This document shows, in pieces, positions 45,564 through 57,272 of a stretch of DNA of 64,000 nucleotides (the stretch's first letter is position 1; every line of letters starts with the position of its first letter). Position numbers and translations under genes: made by a program. The stretch comes from Xiphydria camelus (lineage: Eukaryota > Arthropoda > Insecta > Hymenoptera > Xiphydriidae): positions 19,204,977-19,268,976 of the forward strand of contig OY783193.1 of assembly GCA_963678675.1 (NCBI GenBank). The letters run 5' to 3'. The notes under the pieces are model-generated. The model saw nothing but the letters and a program-made list of their open reading frames with translations, did no database searches and had not been told where the DNA came from.

Positions 45564-46917
45564 CAGGGTGTCCCAAAAGTATGGAAACGGTTGAATATCT
45601 CGAAAAGTACGCTTCAGATCGGGAAATGGGAAAACGCGTATCTGATATTTTTAAGAAGCTATCAAATGATACCAAGATTGATCTCACATCTCAACCTCTC
45701 TGGGTGGGGCAGGGGGAAGCTTCAAAATCTTAAATAGGATCCCCCACTCTTGATTGCATATTCGCATTCTACATTAAAAACTACATAACTTTTATTTGAA
45801 ACATTTTTTTCGATTCGTGGCAAATGGCGCTATAATCGACGAAATTCAATTTTTTCGGTTTTTACAATTGAGAGTCGATTTATTCGATTCTGCAATACAA
45901 TTACGATAGAAATTTACATTTTTTATTCTCATACTTGATATTTGTGTTAAAAATTAATTTAGTTTTTAAAATTTGAATTGACAGTAAAACTTTCGTCGTT
46001 AGATGTTTAGAAGTCTGGCAAATACAATACAATACAAGACAAGAAGGAGCATTAGAGAAGGGATGTAGCAGTTCGCGTGGGGTAGATTTGTGATTTGTCA
46101 GTCTAACGACAAATTCTAGGACTCACAGAGTTAATGAGTTTTCAAGAAATAGGTTTCAATAAATCCAGGAAATGCCGAGTACTGACGGTGATAAAGGAAT
46201 TTCTGACCTGAAGTTATTTAAATAGCTCAATTTATGATGGGTCTAATTATTTTGAATTTCCAAAGTCCGACTGTTGACTGAACAGGTAAAAGAATGTATT
46301 TTCTGGATTAGGATGGAAAATAAAATTTTCCGGCTGAAGTAATCTCATAAAATGGTACTTTCCCATCCAAAATTTTTGTAAAGGGCAGTATTTGAAGGGA
46401 ACAGAAAACTCCTACCTCCACGTCGTTGTTTCTGGGATACGCTAAAAGTAGTGTATTTGCCAGATTTCTAAACGTCAAACGACGAAAGTTTTACTGTAAA
46501 TTCAAATTTGCAAAACTAAATTAAATTTGAACAAAAATATCAAGTATGAGAATAAAAAATGTGAATTTCTATCGCAATTGTATTACAGAATCGAATAAAT
46601 AGACTTTCAATTGTAAAACCGAAAAAATTGAATTTCGTCGATTATAGCGCCATCTGCCACGAATAGAAAAAAACTATTTCAAATAAAAGTTATGTAGTTT
46701 TTAGTGTAGAATACGAATATGCAATCAAGAGTGGGGGTTCCTATTTAAGATTTTGAAGCTTCCCCCTGCCCCATCCACAGGGGTTGCGGTGTGGGATCAA
46801 TCTTGGTATCATTTGATAGTTTTTTTTTAAAATATCTGATACGTATTTTTTTCGTTTCCCGATCTGAAGCGTACTATTCAAGATATTCAACCGTTTGCAT
46901 ACTTTTTGGACACCCTG
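45564..46917. mobile_element. 1.35-kb foldback with CAGGGTGTCC ends and TA flanks
   Basis: cagggtgtcccaaaagtatg ... catactttttggacaccctg, TA on each side (45562-45563, 46918-46919). Arms of ~450 bp mirror each other (tcgtcgattatagcgccat/atggcgctataatcgacga). The centre (46020-46430) is unique and non-coding. TA target and CAGGGTG ends fit a Tc1/mariner-mobilised MITE. Confidence 0.85.
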
Positions 46918-47076
46918 TATAACTGATACAATTTAGGCCTTGTTAAATGTTAACTAAAGTCTATCTAGTTAGGCCTTGTTAAATGTTATCATGAAAACAT
47001 GATTATTGCATTTGTGGGCCCTCGTAGGGCATGAATGTGAAACTTTCTATCATGAATTCCTCAGCTAAACCCAATC

Positions 47077-47097
47077 GGGGGGGGGGGGGGGGGGGGG
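47077..47097. repeat. poly-G tract (21 G)
   Basis: Uninterrupted run of 21 G just upstream of mariner relic 3. Confidence 0.95.
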
Positions 47098-47209
47098 TAT
47101 ATATTTTCTCAGGGTATTTTAAGGCAGTTTCTATACGAGAATTCCGTTTTTTTTTACCGAAAACAACGTACTCGGGCTGACCCATGCCTTTTACTGTAAA
47201 TCACAGCAA

Positions 47210-47650
47210 TCAGGAGTCAACTTGTGCATCTCGTCTTACAGCGCTTTTTCCTACTAATAGCTCAAACTCATTTACGAGGGCAGAGTGAAAATTCCGATAC
47301 TTTTCCAATAGATGGTTCGATCGCGAAGATGAGTATACACCCCCACTTGGCGAAAAAAAAGTTCTGTTCCACCCCACGACAATGCATCTGCCCATTCGTC
47401 TGCCACTGCAACAATGAAATTGGTCCATTTAAAGTTCGAATTGTTGCCGCATCCACCTTATTCACCGGAATTGGCTCCCTACGACTTCTTGCTCCTCCCA
47501 GACTTGAAAAAATGGCTGACTTGGAAGAAATTCTTATCAAACGAAGAGGTCATCGCCGCAGCAGGGCACTACTCTTTACAGATTTTTGGGCACACCACCA
47601 TCTACTAAAAAAGTATCGGACTTTTCAATCTGCTCTCGTAGATGTTCTCT
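47210..47650 (+). pseudogene. mariner transposase relic 3
   Basis: After a frame break, HDNASAHSSATATM then FELLPHPPYSPELAPYDFLLLPDLKKWL, with the second and third Asp 34 residues apart as in DD34D mariners. FLSNEEVIAAA and FGHTTIY follow. The N-terminal half is unrecognisable or missing; inactive. Confidence 0.8.
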
Positions 47651-48400
<750 letters not shown>

Positions 48401-48433
48401 CAGATAGAGCAAGTTGGGAAAACAGCAGACATT

Positions 48434-49532
48434 CAGGGTGTCCCTAAATATCACGTACAAACGGAAAGAGGTAATTCTTTGGCTTAATTCATGACTAAAA
48501 GTTCATAAAAACATAGGCCCATAAAAGCTTCGATACTGATCTACAGGGTGTTGGAATTTCAAAAATTTTTTAGTTTTTTTTATAGCTCATGCAATTTTTA
48601 AGATATTTAGCTCAAATTTGGAATATAGGTTATACTGTAGGGCTTATATCATTGGGCATGTCAAATTGTTGTGAGAATCTACAGGGGGTTATTTTTTCAG
48701 GGGTCGTGCCCCCTTTTCTCCCCCTGAACTTTTTTGCGGTGCGCCTTTGGTAGATTCTAAAATACAAAATAAATTTTCTCTTTTGTCTACAAACTTTTTG
48801 ATCTCTTGTAGTTTTTTCGTATCTGCCACCGTTATCGAGAAAAAAAATAAAAAAACGATTTTATGTAATTCGCTAGATGAAATTTAAATTTAAAAAAATT
48901 AAAGCTGGGATAACGCGGTTTTTGTAGCAATGATTTATTACAGTAAGAAAAACCTAAATAATAAACATAACAAAACAACGTTACAAAAACTGATGGAAGT
49001 AATCTCCTCCAACCCTTACACATGCCTCCGCTCTTCTTCTCATTGATTCCCGTACCTACTCTTTGGAACATTCCCGGAGTATTTCTTACGATTTTTTCTC
49101 GATAACGGTGGCAGATACGAAAAAACTACAAGAGACCAAAAAGTTTATAAACAAAACAGAAAATGTATTTTGTATTTTAGAATCTACCAGAGGCGCACCG
49201 CAAAAAAGTTCAGGGGGAAAAAGGGGGCACGACCCCTGAAAAAATAACCCCCTATAGATTCTCACAACCATTTGACATGCCCAATGGTATAAGCCCTACA
49301 GCATAACCTATATTCCAAATTTGAGCTAAATATTTTAAAAACTGTAAGAGCTATCAAAAAAAGAACTAAAAAAATTGTTTAATTTCAACACCCTGTAGAT
49401 GAGAATGAAGCTTTTACGGGCCTGTGTATAAACATACAAATACATATAAATACATACAAATGAACTTTTAGTCATGAAATAAGCCAAAGAATTACCTCCT
49501 TCCGTTTGTACATGATATTTAGGGATACTCTG
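48434..49532. mobile_element. 1.1-kb foldback, nested CAGGGTG ends, with transposase remnant
   Basis: Outer ends cagggtgtccctaaatatc / gatatttagggatactctg; inner ends cagggtgttggaattt (48543) / aatttcaacaccctg (49397). Long mirrored arms (ggtggcagatacgaaaaaac pairs exactly). The unique centre 48855-49095, minus strand, reads QRVGTGINEKKSGGMCKG, resembling the C-terminus of Tc1/mariner/IS630-type transposases (R-x-SMRRRAEAC-x-GG). Confidence 0.75.
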
Positions 49533-49539
49533 TATAGCA

Positions 49540-49772
49540 ACAGATTGGAACGATCTTGGAAGGTGAACAAATGTCCTTTTCACCTGATACACGCGCTGCT
49601 ATTGACGAGACCAGAGCATTCGTTAGAAGCAGCGTTTCGTGGTACGTACAGGCGCCAGGGTGATGGACGTGCGAAGGAGTTGATGTCATATTCGCCAAGT
49701 TCTCGCGAAGGATTTTCGAAGGCTGGCAAGGATCCAGAGAAGCTTCGTCGGGACCGTAAGACGACGGAGATA
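49540..49772. other. short unique stretch
   Basis: Mixed-composition sequence with overlapping ORFs of ~100 codons on both strands; nothing recognised. Confidence 0.35.
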
Positions 49773-49819
49773 AGGGGGCATTTACACGGGTCGATTTTCG
49801 CCGTGCGGCTGGTCGCTTA

Positions 49820-49996
49820 AGGCCATCACGCACAAAATTCCGTAAGGCCGTAAGCAGTAAGCATAAGCGAATAAACCAATCAGAATCAAGTATTTCGTTG
49901 TGGTGGGGTTACGGACAACGGAATACTTTATCCTGATTGGTCTATTCGCTTACGCTTACGTCTTACGGCCTTACGGAATTTTGTGTGTGATGGCCT
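49820..49996. mobile_element. 177-bp MITE (AGGCCATCAC ends), TTA duplication
   Basis: gtcgcTTA-AGGCCATCAC...GTGATGGCCT-TTAcgaag. Harbinger copy 2 has the empty site gtcgcttacaaag (51356). Core contains ccaatcagaatcaagtattt. Confidence 0.9.
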
Positions 49997-50082
49997 TTAC
50001 GAAGTCGCCTCTGTAAGCCGCATCGCTACCCCATTTACACAGTCGACTGAAATCGCAAGCGACTAAGTCATTTTCTTCGAAA

Positions 50083-50359
50083 ATGTTGAGCAGAACAGAT
50101 CTTTTACGTGCTGGCATCGAAAGAGTTAGTGAATCAATTCTTCAAGAATTGGCTGAAGAACAAAGAAAGAAGAAGAAGAAGAAGAAGGAAAGGAAAAAAC
50201 GTGAATGTTGGGTTCGGGGATGGATTTCTCGACGTAAAATATTGGGTGCTTCGGATAGGTACTTTATTGATGGAATTGAGGTCAGAAGATCCAGATTATT
50301 TTAGAAAACGTTTAAGAATGACTACAGATCAGTTTGAGACTTTACTACGTAACCGATGA
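50083..50359 (+). pseudogene. Harbinger transposase N-terminus, copy 1
   Basis: MLSRTDLLRAGIERVSESIL, a Lys-rich run, then ECWVRGWISRRKILGASDRYF and, after a 1-base break, LRSEDPDYFRKRLRMTTDQFETLL. This is the usual start of HARBI1-like/PIF nucleases (WVRPW...R...G...L..EL...D...F..FLRM....F..LL). The catalytic DDE part is absent; the frame stops at 50359. Confidence 0.8.
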
Positions 50360-50824
50360 ATAATGGCACATCCCTAGTACCGCAAGAAGGGGTCGGGCTG
50401 TCTTGGAGGAATGGTTCGACCCCCATTACCTGGAAACGCCAAGTCGGTCTCCGCGAGACGACCTGTGGGTACGGGTGCCGACTATAGCCGGCGTTCGCGA
50501 AATTTAATAATAACTTAATATTCATACAATATACTCATTTTCATGTTTTTCATATAATACAATGAAATAGTTGTTATGTAGCTCTTAAAAAAGTGTACAT
50601 ACAAGACAATCACAAAGTGGCGTCGAAAGACGTATGTCCGAACATTGAAAACTACAGACGTGCAAAATGACACTTCGCGGCGCGGTGCCCCGTTCAGTGG
50701 CGTCATTCTAGCGGAGCGGGCTGCCGTAAGGAAAGGGATAAAAAGCGGCCAGAGCCGTAGGAAACAAAATTAATGTACCACCACTCCTTTTAGAATTTGC
50801 TATCTTGGTGGCCTCCCTGTTATA

Positions 50825-51016
50825 TTATGTGGTTCGTAAATTTTTTATCTTTAATTTAAACTCTCCTACTGATATGGTAAGATGCATTTCTTCAATAATA
50901 GACTTGAGAGCCGCTAAACGAACATCATTTCCCCTATAATCTGGTTCTCTTGGGTTCCATAAGCATGGGTGCTTTTCATAGCATTCCAAAAAGAGTATGG
51001 TATTATTTCTATCCAT
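50825..51016 (-). pseudogene. Harbinger MADF-domain gene, copy 1
   Basis: From the ATG at 51016: MDRNNTILFLECYEKHPCLW, PREPDYRGNDVRLAALKSI, VGEFKLKIKNLRTT, an aromatic-rich three-helix MADF/Myb-like DNA-binding domain as in the second protein of Harbinger elements, which helps the nuclease reach DNA. It stops at 50825, where copy 2 continues with YNREATKISNSKRSG, so this copy is shortened. Confidence 0.75.
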
Positions 51017-51438
51017 ACTTAATTTATGTAACTCAACGATCTGTACGGCCAAAAGTCGCACGGCCAAAAGTTGGAAGACTACCAACTTTTGCGTTTTCGA
51101 TTTTAGTCACCTTCTGTGCAGTCGATTTGCTATTTACACGGTCGATTTTCGCCGTGTGGACCTAGTCGTGTGGCGGAAATTGACCCGTGGAAAGCCCAAA
51201 GTTGGCGTTTTCGATTTTAGTCGCCTTCTGTGCAGTCGATTTGCTATTTACACGGTCGATTTTTGCCGTGCGGCCTAGTCGTGCGGCGAAAATCGACCCG
51301 CCTAAACGCCCCCTTAGGGGGCATTTACACGGGTCGATTTTCGCCGTGCGGCTGGTCGCTTACAAAGTCGCCTCTGTAAGCCGCATCCCCATTTACACAG
51401 TCGACTCAAATCGCAAGCGACTAAGTCATTTTTTCGAA

Positions 51439-52591
51439 AATGTTAAGCAGAACAGATCTTCTACGTGCTGGCATCGAAATAGTTAGTGAATCAATTCTTC
51501 AAGAATTGGCTAAAGAACAAAGAAAGAAGAAGAAGGAAAGGAAAAAACGTGAATGTTGGGTTCGCGGATGAATTTCTCGACGTAAAATATTGGGTGCTTC
51601 GGATACTTTATTGATGGAATGGAGGTCAGAAGATCCAGATTACACAGGCACACAAAAAAAAAGGCCTTGTTCCCGGAACCAGACCAGTATATCTTTATGT
51701 TTTTGGGGTCGCTGAATCCGAATCCGGTGTCCGTTTGTCTCCATCACGTCACATTTTTTTTTAATCTCAAAAAACCATCAATAGATCATGATTTTCAAAA
51801 AGTTAATGGACTTAAACCAAATTCGCTATAGGGTTTTTTTTGGATCGCTGATCACGAATCTGAAATAGGATTTCAAAAATGCAAAATGGCGGATCCAATA
51901 TAGCGGACGAGATTTTTGAAAATCGACGGATTCATGCCGAATTTGGTATAAGGGGGTTTTTTGGGTCGCTGATCATGAATCTGAAGTCAGATTTTAAAAA
52001 TTCAAGATAGCGGATCCAATATGGAGGACGAGATTTTCGAAAATCGACGGATTTATGCCAAATTTGGTATAGGGTTTTTTTTTCGATCGCTAATGACGAA
52101 TATGAAGTTATATATACAAAAATTCAAAATTTTCGAAAATTTTGTCCTCCATATTGGATCTGCCATCTTGAATTTTTAAAATCTGACTTCAGATTCATGA
52201 TCAGCGACCCAAAAAACCTCTTTATACCAAATTCGGCATGAATCCGTCGATTTTCAAAAATCTCGTCCGCCATATTAGATCCGCCATCTTGAATTTTTGA
52301 AATCCGATTTCAGATTCGTGATCAGCGACCAAAAAAACCCCTTATAGCGAATTTGGTTTAAGTCCATTAACTTTTTGAAAATCATGATCTATTGATGGTT
52401 TTTTGAGATTAAAAAAAATGTGACGTGATGGAGACAAACGGACACCGGATTCGGATTCAGCGACCCCAAAAACATAGATATGCTGGTCTGCTTCTGGGAA
52501 CAAGACCTTTTTTTTTTGTGTGCCTGTGTTATTTTAGAAAACGTTTAAGAATGACTACAGATCAGTTTGAGACTTTACTGCGTAACCGATG
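51439..52591 (+). pseudogene. Harbinger transposase N-terminus, copy 2, split by MITE
   Basis: MLSRTDLLRAGIEIVSESIL...WVRG then stop (TGA in gcggatga), and GWSEDPD-type sequence interrupted at 51642. It resumes at 52529 with YFRKRLRMTTDQFETLL. Dead. Confidence 0.75.
51643..52528. mobile_element. 886-bp palindromic MITE, TTA duplication
   Basis: ccagaTTA-CACAGGCACACAAAAAAAAA ... TTTTTTTTTGTGTGCCTGTG-TTAttttag. Harbinger copy 1 has the empty site ccagattatttta at 50291. Each arm contains ~115-bp imperfect direct repeats (gatcgctgatcacgaatctg, aaaatcgacggattcatgcc), so the whole is repeats within a palindrome. Confidence 0.9.
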
Positions 52592-52911
52592 AATAATGGC
52601 ATATCCCTAGGACCGTAAGGAGGGGTCGGGCTGTCTTGGAGGAATGGTTCGACCCCCATTACCTTGAAATGCCAGGGTGTTAAGTCGGTATCCGCGAGAC
52701 GACCTATGTGTATGGGTGCCGACTATAGTCGGCGTTCGCGAAACTTAATAATAACTTAATATTCATACAAAATATACTCATTTTCATGTTTTTCATATAA
52801 TGCGATGAAATAGTTGTTATGTAGTTCTTAAAAAAGTGTACATACAAGACAATCACAAAGTGGCGTCGGAAGACGTAAGTCCGAACATTGAAGACTACCG
52901 ACGTGCAAAAT

Positions 52912-53205
52912 TCACACTTCGCAGGAAAGGGTTAAAAAGCGGTCAGCCGTAGGAAACAAAATTAATATACCACCACTCCTTTTAGAATTTGATATCTTGG
53001 TGGCCTCCCTGTTATATGTGGTTCTTACATTTTTAATCTTTAATTTAAACCCTCCTACTGATATGGAAAGATGCATTTCTTGAATAATAGACTTTAGAGC
53101 CGCTAAACGAACATCATTTCTCCTATAATCTGATTCTCTTGGGTTCCATAAGCATGGGTGACTTTCGTAGCATTCCAAAAAGAGTATGGTATTTTTTTTA
53201 TCCAT
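52912..53205 (-). CDS. Harbinger MADF-domain protein, copy 2
   Basis: ATG at 53205 gives 97 aa: MDKKNTILFLECYESHPCLW, PRESDYRRNDVRLAALKSI, VGGFKLKIKNVRTTYNREAT, a complete MADF-type fold, then SNSKRSG and a short tail. The frame is open; the C-terminal BESS-like part expected of longer proteins is absent. Probably part of a defunct element, although this ORF itself is intact. Confidence 0.6.
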   Translation of the reverse strand: MDKKNTILFLECYESHPCLWNPRESDYRRNDVRLAALKSIIQEMHLSISVGGFKLKIKNVRTTYNREATKISNSKRSGGILILFPTADRFLTLSCEV

Positions 53206-53392
53206 ACTTAATTTATGCAACCCAACGATCTGTATGGCCAAAAGTCGCACGGCCAAAAGTTGGAAGACTACCAACTTAGGCGTTTTCGATTTTAGTCACC
53301 TTCTGTGCAGTCGATTTGCTATTTACACGGTCGATTTTCGCCGTGCGGGCCGAGTCGTGCGGCGGAAATCGACCCGTCTAAACGCCCCCTAA

Positions 53393-54082
53393 GGGTACGT
53401 GTTCGAGCGTCGTTCGCAACCGTCGCGACGCGGTAAAGAGGGGGAGATTCGGTCGTTCAGCGGTTAGCCGAGAGTCAGGGATGAGTTTAGGCCATCACAC
53501 GTGAAAAAACGTAAGCAGTAACAGTAAGGATTGACCAATCAGAAATATCATTCTTACGGAATTATGCTTAAACAGGCTTTCTGATTGGTCAATCCTTACT
53601 GTTACTGCTTACGTTTTTTCACGTGTGATGGCCTTTAGGCCCGTCTTCGGTTCAGTTCGGTTTAGTTTAGGGGACGGTAGCGGACGAAGGGGAAGGGAGA
53701 ATGAAGGGGGTGGAGGAGGAACGGAAAGAGGGTCGTGTAATTGAATGCCCTCCTCTTCTCCCTCCTACCGAGCCTTATTAGATGTTACCTACGACTTCTT
53801 CACTTTATGCCTCTGGAATCGAGTGAATGGTACAGATTCCATTATAGACAAGGAGTCGCAATGGTCTAGGTACTTGCTCTCATGCGTTGCCATTTCTCCA
53901 TGAATTATGCATGTCTCTCGGTAAATTGTGAAATTTATCCTGGCGGGGGAAAGAGCAACAGAAATGGACATGCGTTCGCGCCGGGCAATGAGGGTAGGAT
54001 AGAATGAAGTTGTGTGACCTGCGAATTCATATATACATCTATACTGTAGATATGTATGCGTGAAGAGCCCGAGAATATAACT
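53393..54082. other. GC-rich spacer with MITE, no gene recognised
   Basis: 53393-53490 and 53640-53770 look like one GC-rich, purine-rich sequence split by the MITE at 53492. 53790-54082 has no recognised content. Confidence 0.4.
53492..53633. mobile_element. AGGCCATCAC MITE, copy 2
   Basis: ggccatcacacgtgaaaaaa ... ttttttcacgtgtgatggcc, nearly complete palindrome with ggattgaccaatcagaaa/tttctgattggtcaatcc. Flanked by TTTA on both sides. Confidence 0.85.
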
Positions 54083-56845
54083 GAAGACCTTATTGCAACA
54101 CAATGATAAGCCACATTTTTACAGAAATCTATTTTATTGGTCCGTCGACTTAGGCAAAATCATGACATGCCACACAAAGGTGGGTTTCGCATTTCTCCCA
54201 TAGATGGCAGCGGTATTGCAGAGTCACGTTTTTGCATTGCTCTTGTTCGCCTTATTTCTGCACTTAGAAGATGACAAGCCACACCAACATGGCCTCCTGC
54301 TCGCAAGTATGTGCCTCTTCAAGTGCCAATAAAAATGAAGATAGCAGTCCTGATGAAGCTTTTACGGAAGACAGTGACGACAGCCTGAAGGACAAAGATT
54401 TTGCGCCTAGTGACAGCGACGATTCAGCAGAAACTAGTGAGGTAGGGTTATGTTTTTGATTTTTGTGGCTTATCATGGTTTAAAGTAAAAATTGGTTAAA
54501 AATTTTAAGGTAAGAATGTGATATGCCATGTGACTTATCATGTTCTTGTCAGAAAATTCAGGATGGTTTTTTTTTCATACCTTTGTTTTATACCTGGAAA
54601 TTTTTGTTTTAGGATGAAATACCAGGAAACCGAACGACACTTTCCAACACTACTTCAACACTTTCACGGGGTCAAGAGGAACATACACACTAACGAAAAC
54701 CAACAAGATGGAGACAAAGAAGTGAACAAAACTATGATCGGGTTCAGAGAAAAAGAAGGCGCAATTCGGGAAAACAGTACACATCAAAAAAGGCTAAAAA
54801 GGTAATTAAACCTCGCGAAAATGGCCCAGCTTGTAGCTGCAAAAATAAATGCAGGGAGAAGTTGAAAATCAATCCTTAGACAATATTTACAAAGTTTTGG
54901 GACCTAAGTTCATTCGATCTTCAAAACAGCTACCTTTTCGGCTGCATCAGAATTGAGAATAAAAAGAGGTCATATAAGAAAAAACAAAAACACAATGAGT
55001 CCAGAAGAAAGTTCACTGCTCAGTATGTTATTGCCACTGGTAACGAAGAAGTTAAAGTGTGCAAGGCAGAATTTATGAGCATCCGCGGTCTTCAGAATTC
55101 ACGGGGGAGAGTAAATAACATTGTTAAAATGAAGTCAAGTGGAGCTCTGGTACCTGCTCCAGATATGCGCGGCAAACATAGTACTAGACCGAACAGGCTC
55201 TCGAATGAACAAATTCAGTCAGTATAATCTCACATCGAATCAATTCCGAAATACCAAAGCCACTATAGCAGGGCTAAAAATATGCAGAAAACTTATCTCA
55301 ATTGCGATATGACTATATCGGGCTTGTATGCAGATTTGTATGTACCTTGGTGTGAGCAGCAAAATATTCGACCTGTTAAAGAAAGCGCTTATAGGAGAAT
55401 ATTTGCCACCCACTACAACGTCGGGTTCAAATTACCCAAGTCTGACACATGTAAGACTTGTGACGAGATAAGCATCAAGATGGATGCAGCAAAACAAGCT
55501 AAAGACGACACGGGAGAAAAGGAGTTAGGTACGGCCTTGAATCTTCACAAAGCTCGGGCTGCAGCAATGCAAGAGTTGCTCAAATTTGAAGCGGAACAAT
55601 CAAAACGTGTTCCAAAAAAACTCGTGATCTCTTTTGACTTACAGCAAGCTATGCCGTTGCCAAAGTTAACCACTGGTCCTGCATTCTATTGCCGGAAAGT
55701 CTGGCTTTATAACTTAGGAGTGCATGACTGCACAAATGAAAGAGGCTACATGTACTTATGGACAGAAGACCAGGCAAGACGAGGTGCTGATGAAGTAATA
55801 TCTGTGGTATTAAAATGTTTAGAAGACAAGTCAGATGTTGAAGAACTTGTTGTCTTCACAGACAACTGCCCTGGCCCAAATAAGAATTGGCAGATGATGG
55901 CATTTTGGCTGCAACTAGTGAAAGAAAAAAAGTTTTAAAAAATTATCCACCATTTTCTCGTCAGTGGCCACACCCATTTACCATCGGATCGAGATTTTGC
56001 CCATATAGAAAAACGGCAACGAAAACACGCACCAGTAATTTACTCACTAGAGGGTTGGCTGAAAGTTGTAAAAGAAGCAAATAAAAAGAACCCGTTTCAA
56101 GTTACTGTTATGACCCAGAACGATTTTTACTCCTTTGAGCCTTTGGTGAATAATATCAACAAAAATGCCCGTTTTCCTGATAAGCAAAACTTAAATTTTG
56201 CTGGACTTTTCAGTTTTCTCTTCAAGGCTGAAAATACTGGGTCATTTTTCGTCAAACATACGGTGAATGGAGAGTACAGACAAGTAAACATTGTGAGAAA
56301 AGGAAGATCAGCAACGTCAAAACTATCTGACATTAGAAAAAAATACAATGAGCCTATAAAAATTGCAGCAAACAAGCTCAAGAATATTCAGACACTCTTA
56401 CCGTACATACCGCTGATCGACCACGCCTTTTATAACCAGCTAAATGCAAGTGCTGATGTTGAAGACGTGGACATTTTGGAAGATTAAGAAAGACTTGCAA
56501 TATGATGTGACGTCTTAGTTTTGTTTTGTATTCATATCTGACGTTTTAGTTTTCTTTCGTATTCCGAGGACTCTATTTATCATTTTGTACTTATATTCAA
56601 CTTTAGTTATGTAAAAAAGTGATAAGCCACAGTTTTTTGTAATAAATGCTATTTTTTTCGTAAAAACTTGTGTTTTATTTTATAATAATGATCGATATAA
56701 ATTCTCAATATGTAAAGTCATCACATAACCAATACACAGATTGCTATGTTGAGATGCATATTTTACAGATTTCTTAAAAACTTTAGACCTTAATATTCCG
56801 GTTTTTCCTTTTTGTGGCATATCATTATGTTGCAATAAGGTCTTC
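54083..56845 (+). mobile_element. 2.76-kb transposon of unnamed family, 4-bp duplication AACT
   Basis: TIRs of ~30 bp: GAAGACCTTATTGCAACAcA...gccaca and its complement ending at 56845. AACT directly precedes and follows. Subterminal TGATAAGCCAC-type motifs recur on both strands (54102, 54466 minus, 54524 minus, 56617, 56814 minus), as expected of transposase-binding sites. Encodes one degenerate protein. Confidence 0.8.
54271..56487 (+). pseudogene. degenerate transposase-like protein of the unnamed family
   Basis: Exon 1 54271-54441 (acidic, SSPDEAFTEDSDDSLKDKD) ends in GAG|gtaggg; an acceptor tttttgttttag precedes 54613. Further on: GPACSCKNKCREKL (Cys cluster), then SRRKFTAQYVIATGNEEVKV and SIRGLQNSRGRVNNIV with stops near 54876 and 55225. 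From 55282 the frame gives YADLYVPWCEQQNI, SDTCKTCDEI, VISFDLQQAMPLPKL, VFTDNCPGPNKNWQMM, a stop at 55936-55938, then HHFLVSGHTHLPSDRDFAHIEK to 56487. DLQ...TDNCPGPNKN...DRDFAHIE suggests an RNase H-like DDE triad. I recognise the motifs as a widespread invertebrate TE protein type but cannot name the superfamily. Confidence 0.7.
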
Positions 56846-56849
56846 AACT

Positions 56850-57151
56850 AATTTTGTCCAAAATTGTGGGAAGCCGACGAGCAGGGGGTTTGCAACATCT
56901 GTTGCAATAATATAGAGAATTGCTTAAAAATATATTACGTTACCTGTCGAAGTAAATCATTATTCATTTTTATTATAGGTACGATTTGTATAGTATATGT
57001 CATACAAATTAAAAGTGTCTTATACAGTATTTTCGCCATCGAGAAATCTATTCTTATCTTAAAACGTAGTAGTTTTTGAAGCGAAACTTCTTTGCGGAGG
57101 GTACTGAATGCGCGCCCGAGGAGACAAAAAACCGTAACGAAACCCACACAC
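56850..57151. other. no supported gene
   Basis: AT-rich to 57090, then a GC-rich segment begins. Confidence 0.4.
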
Positions 57152-57250
57152 TCCACCGCTCTCGACCGTGTCTCACTTATATAGCGCTCTCGACCCTGTC
57201 CCAATACACTGCTGTCGACTCTGCCCCATTCCACCGCTCCCGACCGTGCG
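57152..57250. repeat. imperfect short tandem repeat (CGCTCTCGACCGTGTC)
   Basis: Four degenerate units of 23-35 bp: ccgctctcgaccgtgtctca, gcgctctcgaccctgtccca, tgctgtcgactctgcccca, ccgctcccgaccgtgcg. Confidence 0.7.
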
Positions 57251-57272
57251 TAAGTTAAAGCCATGTGTTGAC

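Larger units (their letters stand above)
49774..51313. mobile_element. PIF/Harbinger element, copy 1
   Basis: Ends GGGGGCATTTACACGGGTCG / CGACCCGCCTAAACGCCCCC, flanked by TAA (49771-49773) and TTA (51314-51316). Contains a plus-strand transposase N-terminus and a minus-strand MADF gene, the two-gene layout of Harbinger; the DDE core has been lost. An AGGCCATCAC MITE sits near the left end. Confidence 0.8.
51317..53389. mobile_element. PIF/Harbinger element, copy 2
   Basis: Starts immediately after copy 1, sharing the TTA between them, and ends CGACCCGTCTAAACGCCCCC before TAA (53390-53392). Same layout as copy 1; enlarged by an 886-bp palindromic MITE. Confidence 0.8.
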
